Assembly: GCA_016840085.1 (NCBI GenBank)
Contig: JAEOTA010000004.1
Span: 141,809-205,808, forward strand
Source of the DNA: Promethearchaeota archaeon
Lineage (GTDB): Archaea; Asgardarchaeota; Lokiarchaeia; Sigyniarchaeales; SOKP01
Direction: 5' to 3'
DNA length: 64,000 bases
This document shows positions 24,745 through 33,335 of this stretch, in pieces. A program made the position numbers and the translations under genes. The stretch's first letter is position 1; each line of letters starts with the position of its first letter. The notes below the pieces were generated by a model. It was not told the DNA's origin. It made no database searches and saw only the letters and a list, made by a program, of their open reading frames with translations.

Positions 24745-25836
24745 ATGGAAGATAATTATCGAAAATTGCAAGAACATCTTGATAAAATGCCCATTGGATT
24801 TCCTCCTGCAGAATCAGGTTCGGATATACGTTTATTAAAACATCTATTTACACCTGAAGAAGCAAAAATAGCTCAATATTTAAGATTTGGATGGGATAAA
24901 GATCTTGAGCCACTAGAGAAAATATACGGAAGAGCAAAAGAATCTGGAATTTCTCTTAAACAATTAGAAGAAAAATTAGATGTCATGGCTAAAAAAGGCT
25001 CCATCACGTCAAAAAGAGAAGGGGAACAAAAATTTTATGGGAATGCAGCGTTAATCGTTGGTATATACGAATATCAAGTGAATAAACTCACGAAAGAATT
25101 TTTAAAGGACTTAGAAGAGTATATTATTGAAATTTGGGGTAAAGAAGCTAACCCTACGGATTACCATCAACTACGTATTATTCCAGTTGATATAAGTATT
25201 AAACCAGAGCATAATATTTCCCCTTATGATAATGTAAAAAAAATTATAGAAGATAGTAAAGGTCCATTTGTAAAAATCAACTGTATTTGTCGTCAAGAAA
25301 TGGATATTCATGGAGACCCTTGTAAAATGACTAAAAATAAAGAAAATTGTCTTGGAATTGGAACTATGGCCCAAAATTATATTGATCAGGGATGGGGGAC
25401 TCAAATTACTAAAGAAGAAACTCTTAAAATTTTGCTCCAAAATCAAGAAGAAGGCTTAATATTTCGACCGAATAATGCCCAAAATATTGATTTTATTTGT
25501 AGTTGTTGTTATTGCTGTGATGGAGGGATCTCTAGCTTATTGAAGATACCAAATCCCGCTAATTATGTTGATTCTAATTTTTATTCACAAATAGATCATG
25601 AATTATGTACAGGGTGTGGTACTTGTATTGAACGTTGTCAACTTAAAGCTATATCTCTTACTGAGGATGTAGCTTCAATTGATAGAAAAAGATGTATTGG
25701 TTGTGGAAATTGTGTTGCAGTTTGTCCTTCAGATGCGATCACACTTCAGAAAAAAGAAGATGAGTATATTCCTCCACCAACTATGGATGATTTATACGAT
25801 TTGATTTTAGAAGCAAAAACCAAATTAAAAAAATAA
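24745..25836 (+). CDS. Cysteine-rich ferredoxin-like protein (copy 2)
   Basis: A 363-residue paralogue of the gene 60 bases upstream with the same architecture: winged-helix-like N-terminus, NCICR/GDPCK/NCLG cysteines, the cluster ICSCCYCC and two [4Fe-4S] motifs. The second ferredoxin motif reads CTGCGTCIERCQ, losing the usual Pro. ATG 24745 is used here, but GGTGA at 24727-24731 is spaced better for ATT 24739 or TTG 24742. The tandem copies imply a two-subunit complex or recent duplication with specialisation. Confidence 0.8.
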   Translation: MEDNYRKLQEHLDKMPIGFPPAESGSDIRLLKHLFTPEEAKIAQYLRFGWDKDLEPLEKIYGRAKESGISLKQLEEKLDVMAKKGSITSKREGEQKFYGNAALIVGIYEYQVNKLTKEFLKDLEEYIIEIWGKEANPTDYHQLRIIPVDISIKPEHNISPYDNVKKIIEDSKGPFVKINCICRQEMDIHGDPCKMTKNKENCLGIGTMAQNYIDQGWGTQITKEETLKILLQNQEEGLIFRPNNAQNIDFICSCCYCCDGGISSLLKIPNPANYVDSNFYSQIDHELCTGCGTCIERCQLKAISLTEDVASIDRKRCIGCGNCVAVCPSDAITLQKKEDEYIPPPTMDDLYDLILEAKTKLKK

Positions 25837-25866
25837 AAATCAAGAGAAAGTAGATAATTAAAATTT

Positions 25867-27183
25867 TTATTCTAATTTTATTTTAATATATTTTTCTTGT
25901 AGTTTTAACATCTCTTCTAGTATTTTTTTTGCCTGCCAATAAGTTTCCACTACTGGATCAGCGAGTAATGCCTGTAATGCAAGTTTCTTAGATCTTGTTA
26001 GTATAGCCTCAACTACTAAATCCTGAACTGAAGCTTGAGTGTTTAACAGTGCCGCAAGCCCTTTAGGATATTCTCCAAGTTTAATACCATGAATACCATT
26101 TTTATTTATAATTGCAGGACATTCAACAACTAGATCTCGTGGCAAATTGGTAATAATACTATCGTTGGGAATATTTACTGAAGGTTCTTTATTGTCAGTA
26201 TCACTTAAAATACCTTCAATAATAGGTATAGCCCTCTCTTCATCAGGCACTATCAATATAGTGCTCTTTCCCCTTTTTATTAATTTTTTTAGTCTTTCAA
26301 AATTATTTTTTAAATAAGCTTCATAATCTCTATGAAATTTACGGACTGAAGGTATATCTGCTTTTTCCCATGCCCATTGTACATATTCACCATAATGGGA
26401 GTCTGTAGTATATGGTAAGTATCTATACGTTTCTAAAATAAAAGCAATTAAACCGTAGCCATTATCGAGATAAGGGCCATTTACTATTGATCTAAGTATT
26501 TTTGGTCCATTTTTTCGTATATCTGGATATGCATCCTTATCTGTATCTTTATATTTAATGTCTAATATAACACCAAAATGATTTAAGCCTCCTGCTATAA
26601 TCTCTAAATTTGAAATTGATGTTCCAAGAATTCTCTTTAATATCGGGTAGAAATCATGGAGTTCATGGCAAAGTCCAACAAATTTTAAGGAAGGGTATTT
26701 TCTTTTAATTGCTAAACAAATTGTACTCATTGGATTAGAATAATTAATTATTAAAGCATTTGGACAGAATTTCTTAATATCTTCACATATATCTAAAATT
26801 GGAGGTATAATTCTAAGAGAATGAAAAAATCCTCCTGGTCCTCCATTTTCACCAAAAATTTGTTTATTTCCATATTGTAGAGGTATCTGATAATCCATAT
26901 CTAATAACTCAAATCTAGGAGTAATTTCTATAGAATTAATAATATAAGTAGCATTTTTTAATGCATCTTGTCTAATTAAAGTAGATTCTAAAGTGAAATC
27001 TAACTTCCTCTCATCAATTGCAGATTGGCATGCTCTGAACGCTAAATCAAGAGTTACAGCATTTATATCATGCAAACAGATAGTAGAACCTTGTAAAATT
27101 TCACTGCTTAGAGTCGAACCAACTGTTCCCAACCCGAACTGAAGAGATCCTGCTCCTATTAATACAATTTTTTGTTTTGTCAT
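25867..27183 (-). CDS. Glycoside hydrolase family 4 enzyme
   Basis: A 438-residue enzyme with an N-terminal NAD-binding motif (GAGSLQFG), ENGGPGG, NYSNPM and the metal-binding GLCHE segment, all typical of GH4. The family cleaves alpha- or beta-glycosides by an NAD+- and Mn2+-dependent redox mechanism. The sequence is of the alpha-galactosidase/alpha-glucuronidase type rather than the phospho-glycosidase type, though I cannot assign the sugar. It stands alone, convergent with the ferredoxin pair. Confidence 0.88.
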   Translation of the reverse strand: MTKQKIVLIGAGSLQFGLGTVGSTLSSEILQGSTICLHDINAVTLDLAFRACQSAIDERKLDFTLESTLIRQDALKNATYIINSIEITPRFELLDMDYQIPLQYGNKQIFGENGGPGGFFHSLRIIPPILDICEDIKKFCPNALIINYSNPMSTICLAIKRKYPSLKFVGLCHELHDFYPILKRILGTSISNLEIIAGGLNHFGVILDIKYKDTDKDAYPDIRKNGPKILRSIVNGPYLDNGYGLIAFILETYRYLPYTTDSHYGEYVQWAWEKADIPSVRKFHRDYEAYLKNNFERLKKLIKRGKSTILIVPDEERAIPIIEGILSDTDNKEPSVNIPNDSIITNLPRDLVVECPAIINKNGIHGIKLGEYPKGLAALLNTQASVQDLVVEAILTRSKKLALQALLADPVVETYWQAKKILEEMLKLQEKYIKIKLE

Positions 27184-27398
27184 TTTAATTTACCCGATTT
27201 ATTAAAGTCAACTAAGTTTTTAAATGATAATGATTCATTACTTAATAGGATTTCTTTAAAGGAAAATATGAATATTTCAATAGATATAATAATTAAATTA
27301 AGCAAACAAAAATTAGAATTTGAAAAGATTACAAAAAATTAAAAAAAAGAAGGTTCATAATATAGATTTTTAGGTTTGAGTTAAATAATCTTTTTTCT

Positions 27399-28205
27399 CT
27401 ATCCTTGAAATCTCTTTTCTAGAGTTTTTTGATGTAAGGTAATAGCTAAGAAGAGGAACCCAAAGCCAAATACTAGCAAAACTCCAAAATCAATCAACAG
27501 TCCAAATGTTCCAAATGCACTAACATCTCCTAATCCAACATTTATTATATCTATGAAATATGTAAGTGGAGATATAACAGCAATTGGAAGTGTAGAAATT
27601 GGCATAAAAAGGGGGCTTATAAATAACAGAGGAAATTTTATCAATACAGTCAAAATCATTGTATTAGCAGGAGTAGTAGTAGGTGGAACTGATAATATAA
27701 GACTAAAACTTGCGAAGGATAATGCAGAAATTATCATTCCCACAATTAAAAGAATCAAATTTATCGAAATTGGCAAAGATAAAAAGAAAAATCCTAAAAT
27801 AAGAGGTATCGATGAAAATATCATGCCAAATAGAAATGAGCTCCATAAACTACCGAGTAAAATTGTTTTAATTGAAAGTGGACATGTAATTAATCTTTCT
27901 AATGTTTTTTGCCTAGTTTCCCATGGAAATATAATTGGACCGATGGATGTTGTTGATAAAAATAGAACCATTGCCATTAACCCGGAAACTAAATAAAGAG
28001 GTGATATATTTCTTCCTATGGTAAAGGCGAAAAATAATATAACCGGAAATAATATGCCTTGAATTAACACAGGAGGCTTGTTATAATATATTTTGAAATC
28101 CTTTTTAGAAATTATTAAAGATCTCCTCATTTGGGTTTTGAATCTGTTAAATCTAGACTTTTTAATTAATGAATATTCTTCGCTAATTCTTATCACCTCT
28201 TTCAA
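27399..28205 (-). CDS. ABC-2 type transporter permease
   Basis: A 268-residue protein with six hydrophobic segments and the ABC-2 membrane pattern. It overlaps the ATPase gene by 23 bases, so the two are translationally coupled and form one exporter. The substrate is unknown; drug or lipid export is usual for this class. Confidence 0.85.
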   Translation of the reverse strand: MKEVIRISEEYSLIKKSRFNRFKTQMRRSLIISKKDFKIYYNKPPVLIQGILFPVILFFAFTIGRNISPLYLVSGLMAMVLFLSTTSIGPIIFPWETRQKTLERLITCPLSIKTILLGSLWSSFLFGMIFSSIPLILGFFFLSLPISINLILLIVGMIISALSFASFSLILSVPPTTTPANTMILTVLIKFPLLFISPLFMPISTLPIAVISPLTYFIDIINVGLGDVSAFGTFGLLIDFGVLLVFGFGFLFLAITLHQKTLEKRFQG

Positions 28206-29172
28206 CTATTTTTAAAAAAGCCTCTTCTAATTTTGGTTCATGTGTGTTTATTTGTTTTATAATCAAATTATTTGATTTTATATACTCAATAATTTCAAAG
28301 ATAGCATTGTGAATATCTTCTACAATTATATGAAACCCTCCTTTTACTTCTTGAACTTCTTTTACTGTTCTTAAATTCTGAATTTCAGACTTGCTTGCTC
28401 TATTAATGAAATAAAAATCGATAGCTTGATATTCTTGAGTTAAATCTTTTAAGTTTTCTGGAGTATCTAAACTTATGATTTTACCATGATTAATAATTGC
28501 TATTCGATGGCATAATTCATTAGCAACTTCCATATCATGAGTTGTAAGAAATATCGTCATACCCTTTTCATTATACTCTTTAATTAACTTTTTAATTATT
28601 CGTGCAGATTGAACATCTAATCCGCTTGTTGGCTCATCTAAGAATAAAATTTCTGGATTACTCATAAGTGCCATACATAATAATAATCTTTGTTTCATTC
28701 CCTTTGAATATTTCATCGATTTCAAATTGCGTTTATCAAATAATTCAAATTTTTTTAATAGCATTTCAGCCCTCGCAACTCGGTTTTTCTTATCAACTCC
28801 GTAAATTTCTCCGATAAAAATTAGGTTTTGCCAACCAGTAAGGTCCAAATATACATTTGCTTCTTCTGGAACATTTCCTGTAATTTGTTTTACAGCGATT
28901 GTATTTTTCCAAACATCTTGTTTAAATATAGAAATTTTTCCATTAGTAGGCTTTAATACTCCTGTCATCATCCTAATTGTGGTTGTTTTCCCTGCCCCAT
29001 TAGGGCCTAGAAAGCCAAAAATCTCTCCTTTTTCTACTTCAAAACTGATATCATCAACAGCACGAATAATCTTTCGACTATTTTGTTGAACCCTTTTTCT
29101 TTCTTTACCCTTACCTCCATATTTAGATGGACTAAAAAATTTAGATAAATTCTTTACTACAATTGCTTCCAT
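28183..29172 (-). CDS. ABC transporter ATP-binding protein
   Basis: A 329-residue protein with Walker A GPNGAGKTT (about residue 55), signature YSKGMKQR, Walker B ILFLDEPTS and switch His in TTHDME. A C-terminal extension of about 90 residues (DUF4162-like position) follows. It is of the drug-exporter (DrrA/CcmA) type. A divergent ArsR-like regulator (29511-29879) with an inverted repeat in between suggests the exporter is controlled by it. Confidence 0.92.
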   Translation of the reverse strand: MEAIVVKNLSKFFSPSKYGGKGKERKRVQQNSRKIIRAVDDISFEVEKGEIFGFLGPNGAGKTTTIRMMTGVLKPTNGKISIFKQDVWKNTIAVKQITGNVPEEANVYLDLTGWQNLIFIGEIYGVDKKNRVARAEMLLKKFELFDKRNLKSMKYSKGMKQRLLLCMALMSNPEILFLDEPTSGLDVQSARIIKKLIKEYNEKGMTIFLTTHDMEVANELCHRIAIINHGKIISLDTPENLKDLTQEYQAIDFYFINRASKSEIQNLRTVKEVQEVKGGFHIIVEDIHNAIFEIIEYIKSNNLIIKQINTHEPKLEEAFLKIVERGDKN

Positions 29173-29224
29173 AATTTATACCTCATAATTAAAAATATAA
29201 AAAAAAATAAAAGATTATTTAATA

Positions 29225-29380
29225 TTATTCTTCCTTATTTTCTAATTCTAAATGTCTTAATAGCTTTGAAAGGGGTTGATCACCATGACATTTAATAATT
29301 TGATTTAAGGAACAACCACTTGGATGTTTTTCTTTAATTTCTGGGTATGAACAAATACTAGTTTCTTCTTTTATTTTCAT
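29225..29380 (-). CDS. Small cysteine-containing protein of the ABC exporter operon
   Basis: A 51-residue frame. It carries Cys10, Cys23 and Cys31 with neighbouring His residues (CSYPEIKEKHPSGC, KCHGD), which looks like a small metal-binding or redox-sensing motif. It lies 53 bases before the ABC ATPase gene and is the first gene after the divergent promoter. It may sense the exporter's signal; this is inference. Confidence 0.5.
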   Translation of the reverse strand: MKIKEETSICSYPEIKEKHPSGCSLNQIIKCHGDQPLSKLLRHLELENKEE

Positions 29381-29435
29381 TTTTAGCCACTTAACGTCTT
29401 ATTTCTTAATTTTCACTTATTCAATAAAATTTTTA

Positions 29436-29462
29436 ATTAGTTAAATATTAAACTTAACTAAT
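29436..29462. promoter_or_regulatory. Inverted repeat between regulator and ABC operon
   Basis: ATTAGTTAA-(9 bases)-TTAACTAAT is a perfect 9-bp inverted repeat. A TATA-like TTATATTTAAATA follows at about 29468-29481, placing the repeat at the BRE/TATA side of the ArsR-like gene. It fits an operator for autoregulation and control of the divergent exporter. Confidence 0.5.
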
Positions 29463-29510
29463 CAAAAGTTATATTTAAATATTTCCTATTTTATATTATA
29501 ATCATATAGA

Positions 29511-29879
29511 ATGGAAAATTGGGATGTTATGAAAGAAATTGACCTTTCAGAAATAGGCGATTATGTTCGAGCGCTACATTGCGGGATACGGTGGAAGATA
29601 ATTGAATTTCTAAGAGATAGTCCAAAATCTTCTGATGAAATTTTTAATCATTTAGTTGAGTTAAGCGAAGAAGTATCAGAAGACATGAATAATTGTAAAG
29701 GAGAATGTAAAAACGTAATTAAAAAGAATTTGAAAAAACCTACTCTCTATTATCATTTAAGGGAATTAGAATCAGTTGGGATAATAAAATTAGATGAATA
29801 CAAACCTAGCGAACAAAAGAGAGCACCAGAAAAAGTATGGAAGCTAAATATGGAGAAATTGACCATAAACTTAAAATAG
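29511..29879 (+). CDS. ArsR-like winged-helix transcription regulator
   Basis: A 122-residue protein. The helix-turn-helix lies at about residues 25-90: LRDSPKSSDEIFNHL, then TLYYHLRELESVGIIKLDE, the classic recognition helix and wing. A CKGECK insert could bind metal. It is divergent from the ABC operon with an inverted repeat between, so local control of the exporter is likely. Confidence 0.8.
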   Translation: MENWDVMKEIDLSEIGDYVRALHCGIRWKIIEFLRDSPKSSDEIFNHLVELSEEVSEDMNNCKGECKNVIKKNLKKPTLYYHLRELESVGIIKLDEYKPSEQKRAPEKVWKLNMEKLTINLK

Positions 29880-29976
29880 AATTTTCTGCTTTTTCTTTTT
29901 AGGTTATTAAGGATTTACGAATAGAATTATGAAACAATGCAATAAATATTTTTTATTGTTAAAATTCTAGATAAAT

Positions 29977-30111
29977 ATGTTTGCAAAATGTAAAGAATGT
30001 GGAATGATAAGATCTGTGAAGGATCTTGTTTTGTTAGAAGATGGAAATCACATGTGTTTCTCATGTTGGAATCAGTACTTTAAGGAGAGAAAAGAAAACT
30101 CTCATAACTAA
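29977..30111 (+). CDS. Small zinc-ribbon protein, 44 residues
   Basis: The frame MFAKCKECGMIR through KENSHN contains CKEC and CFSC spaced about 25 residues apart, a minimal treble-clef or zinc ribbon. It lies 97 bases after the ArsR-like gene. Composition and Cys spacing make it a real protein despite its size. Confidence 0.55.
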   Translation: MFAKCKECGMIRSVKDLVLLEDGNHMCFSCWNQYFKERKENSHN

Positions 30112-30133
30112 ATTTTGTTAACCTTTTTATTTT

Positions 30134-30355
30134 TTAATATGCACACAGATAAGTATATTTTTCCAGGTCAAACTTTTTTATTTTAATCTCTTCTTCTAAA
30201 CCTTTTTTAGGAATCAGAGGCATTTTAACAACTATTTTATAATTTTCTAAATAGATATTATTGTAAAACACATTCCTAAATTTATCCCAATCGATGAACC
30301 TTTGAATTTCTTTTTCCTCTTTCTTCACTGTTGGGACTAATGACACAATTTTCAA
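30134..30355 (-). CDS. Hypothetical 73-residue protein
   Basis: A charged, soluble protein (MKIVSLVPTV start, DLEKYTYLCAY end), probably a mixed alpha/beta fold. It is convergent with the small zinc-ribbon gene. No motif is recognised. Confidence 0.45.
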   Translation of the reverse strand: MKIVSLVPTVKKEEKEIQRFIDWDKFRNVFYNNIYLENYKIVVKMPLIPKKGLEEEIKIKKFDLEKYTYLCAY

Positions 30356-30743
30356 TTATTTCTCTGTATAACTTAATTATAATTCAAAAATAACTTAAAA
30401 TTTTTCTACTTATTATTATTAAAAAGCTAGATTTATTCTTATTTTTTGTATAGATGATTAATTCTTATAGATAAGGTTGAATTTATATCATCAATATTAT
30501 AATAAATGGCATATTTAAATGTTTCTTTAATCTATTTAAAGAAAATCTACACTTTAAATAAGGATTTAAAATTTTTAATCCAAGAATTCACATAAAAAAT
30601 TAAATTATTTAATAAAAAAGACTCTTATACGATTATTAAAATACTTATTCTGAAAATTCCAAATATTATTAATTTATAATTCACTTCTCGATTATGAATT
30701 TAAATAGAATAGACTATAATTTAAAGAAATCAAGACAATTAAT
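30356..30743. other. AT-rich spacer, probable promoter region
   Basis: 388 bases almost entirely of A and T; no gene, repeat or RNA is seen. It should contain the promoters of the aldehyde oxidoreductase gene (plus) and of 30134-30355 (minus). Confidence 0.5.
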
Positions 30744-32708
30744 ATGGGAACAGGGTTCTTTGGTAAAATTCTATGGGTTAATCTTACTGAAGGGACTTTC
30801 AAGGAAGAATCGCTACCCGAAATGATGTATCGTCAATATTTAGGGGGATATGGGTTAGCTGTAAAAATAATTTACGACAATATGCCTGCTAAAATTGATC
30901 CTTTAAGTTCTGAATCAATTTTCGGTTTTTTTCCGGGATTATTAACAGGGACAGCAGCACCATTTTCAGGAAGATATATGGTTGCTGGAAAATCTCCATT
31001 GACAGGGACATGGGGAGATTCTAATTCTGGAGGAACATTTGGTCCTGAAATAAAAAAGTGCGGGTATGATGCTATATTAATAATAGGCTCTGCATCAAAA
31101 CCTAAATATATTTCAATAATAGGAGAAGATAAGGAAATATTAGATGCTACAGATATATGGGGTTTAGATATTATTGAAGCTGAAGAAAAACTTAAAAGAA
31201 AACATGGGAAATTCATTAAAACTGCTGGAATAGGACAAGCTGGAGAGAAGATATCTCTAATTTCTGGAATCGCCAACGATAAAGGTCGAATTGCAGCTCG
31301 CTCTGGCTTTGGAGCAATAATGGGTTCAAAAAAATTAAAAATGCTCGTTTTATCTGGAAAAAATAAACTATCTTTTAATAATAGAAAAAGATTTTTAGAT
31401 TCTGTAAAGATTTATAATGAAGGAAGTATAAAAGGAGAACCTGGTAAATTTATTAAGTCAATTTTAAAAAATGTTCCAAATTTAGCAAAGACCATTCGAA
31501 GATTTAAAATAAAATTTGCAGGACCACCAAATATGATAAGACAAATATATCGAACTTTTGGGACAAGTGTTGGAAATACCCTTTCCTCAGAAACAAATGA
31601 TTCTCCCATAAAAAATTGGAGTGGGATTGGAATGTACGATTTTCCATTTAAAAAATCTAAAAGTCTCTCAGCAACGAAGATTAAAAAGTTTAAAATAAGG
31701 GAATTTGGATGTTTTGGCTGTCCAGTTCAATGTGGTGGCATTTTAAGTGTTCCAGAATTAAATTTAGAAGAAACTCATCAACCAGAATATGAAACATGTT
31801 GCGCCTTTGGGGCTCTTTTACTAAATAATGATTTATTATCAATTTTTGAGATAAATGATCTCTGTAATCGAGCAGCAATAGATACTATCTCCACAGGTGC
31901 TACTATTGCTTTTGCTATAGAATGCTTTGAAAATGGCATCTTAACTAAAGAAAATACTGAAGGTTTAGAGCTAACGTGGGGAAATTCAAAAGCGATTATT
32001 GAATTAGTGAAAAAAATAATTGATCGCGATGGAATCGGAGATATCTTAGCTGATGGAAGTAAAATTGCTGCTGAGAGAATAGGGAAAGATTCGTTCAAAT
32101 ATTCTATGACCTCCTTAGGTTCAGAAATAGCAATGCATAACCCAAGAGTATTTCCATCTTTAGCTTTTACTTATAATTATGATCCTACTCCGGGAAGGCA
32201 CACTGCAGCAAGTATTGATTTCATGGATATTGGTCCAATCAATAAATTTCAGAAAGGATTCAAATTACCAAAAGGATGGAACAAAAATGAGATAAAGAAA
32301 CAAAAAGCACAAAAATTAGTCACTGCTTTCCACCAAGTATTAAGTAGTTCTGGTTTATGCTCATTTTCAACTTTATTCGGATCTTATCCGTTCCTTGATC
32401 TTATAAATTCTCTAACTGGCTGGGGTATAAATATTGACGAAATCATAAAAATAGGATTAAGAATTCAAACATTAAGACAAGCTTTCACTTTACGTGAAGG
32501 GATAGATATTGCAAAAAATAACTTACCCGGAAGAGTAATTGGAGATCCCCCAGATATAAAGGGGCCAACAAAAGGTATAACTGTAGAATATGAAGATTTT
32601 TATAAAGGGTATTGTTATGAAATGGGATGGAATCCTGATAATGGATATCCTTTAAAAGATACATTGAAAGAGCTTGACTTAGAATTTGTTATAAAAGATT
32701 TATATTAA
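30744..32708 (+). CDS. aor: Aldehyde ferredoxin oxidoreductase (tungsten/molybdenum pterin)
   Basis: A 654-residue AOR-family enzyme. N-terminal WVNLTEG, GGYGLA and GPLTG-like segments bind the bis-pterin cofactor. FGCFGCPVQCGG (CxxCxxxC, about residues 322-332) with a distal Cys in SSGLCSFS ligates the [4Fe-4S] cluster. It oxidises aldehydes to acids with ferredoxin as acceptor, or the reverse. Subtype (AOR, GOR, WOR) cannot be fixed. It is followed by a hypothetical gene, with no pterin-synthesis genes nearby. Confidence 0.92.
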   Translation: MGTGFFGKILWVNLTEGTFKEESLPEMMYRQYLGGYGLAVKIIYDNMPAKIDPLSSESIFGFFPGLLTGTAAPFSGRYMVAGKSPLTGTWGDSNSGGTFGPEIKKCGYDAILIIGSASKPKYISIIGEDKEILDATDIWGLDIIEAEEKLKRKHGKFIKTAGIGQAGEKISLISGIANDKGRIAARSGFGAIMGSKKLKMLVLSGKNKLSFNNRKRFLDSVKIYNEGSIKGEPGKFIKSILKNVPNLAKTIRRFKIKFAGPPNMIRQIYRTFGTSVGNTLSSETNDSPIKNWSGIGMYDFPFKKSKSLSATKIKKFKIREFGCFGCPVQCGGILSVPELNLEETHQPEYETCCAFGALLLNNDLLSIFEINDLCNRAAIDTISTGATIAFAIECFENGILTKENTEGLELTWGNSKAIIELVKKIIDRDGIGDILADGSKIAAERIGKDSFKYSMTSLGSEIAMHNPRVFPSLAFTYNYDPTPGRHTAASIDFMDIGPINKFQKGFKLPKGWNKNEIKKQKAQKLVTAFHQVLSSSGLCSFSTLFGSYPFLDLINSLTGWGINIDEIIKIGLRIQTLRQAFTLREGIDIAKNNLPGRVIGDPPDIKGPTKGITVEYEDFYKGYCYEMGWNPDNGYPLKDTLKELDLEFVIKDLY

Positions 32709-32767
32709 AAATCTATCCTATTTAATAGTTAAATTAATCCGATTAATATATTACAAAAAGATAAAAA

Positions 32768-33238
32768 ATGGAGAATTCGAACCTGAAAGAATTGAAACTG
32801 TTTATAGAAAAAAATGTAATTAAAAATATGAAGAAAGTAAGAGGAAAACATGCGCCAATTGCTGAAATTATAGATAATAAGTTTTACAATTTATCAGTGA
32901 AATCAATTTATGATTTAAAAGAAAAATATAAGAATCTATTCCTATTTATTGTTAAAAATTACTCTAAAACCCCAAAATTAAGGTATTTTTTAGTAATTTC
33001 TTTAGCTAATAATAGCTCTGATTTTTTAGTTCAATTAGCAAAAGACTTAGCTATTAAAAATGATTTAAAGTTAATTCAGTATTCAATTTTCCCAAAAAAT
33101 TTGAGAATTCAATTACTTTTAATAAAACAAATTAATCAGATTGAAGATTACTATAATTTTATTGAAAGATTAAAATTCTTTCGAATGGAATTTCGAAATA
33201 AATTAGAAAAAATTAAGAATTTAGTAGAAAATAAATAA
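32768..33238 (+). CDS. Hypothetical helical protein
   Basis: A 156-residue, Lys-rich, mostly helical soluble protein with no Cys motif. It lies 59 bases after the aldehyde oxidoreductase gene in the same direction and may share its transcript. The family is not recognised. Confidence 0.6.
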   Translation: MENSNLKELKLFIEKNVIKNMKKVRGKHAPIAEIIDNKFYNLSVKSIYDLKEKYKNLFLFIVKNYSKTPKLRYFLVISLANNSSDFLVQLAKDLAIKNDLKLIQYSIFPKNLRIQLLLIKQINQIEDYYNFIERLKFFRMEFRNKLEKIKNLVENK

Positions 33239-33335
33239 TTTTTAAGGATAAACATAATAATAATATTAATCATTGTATTGTTATATCTCCAAGTGAAAAT
33301 ACTGTATAAACCAACTTAAAATTTATAGAAAAGGG

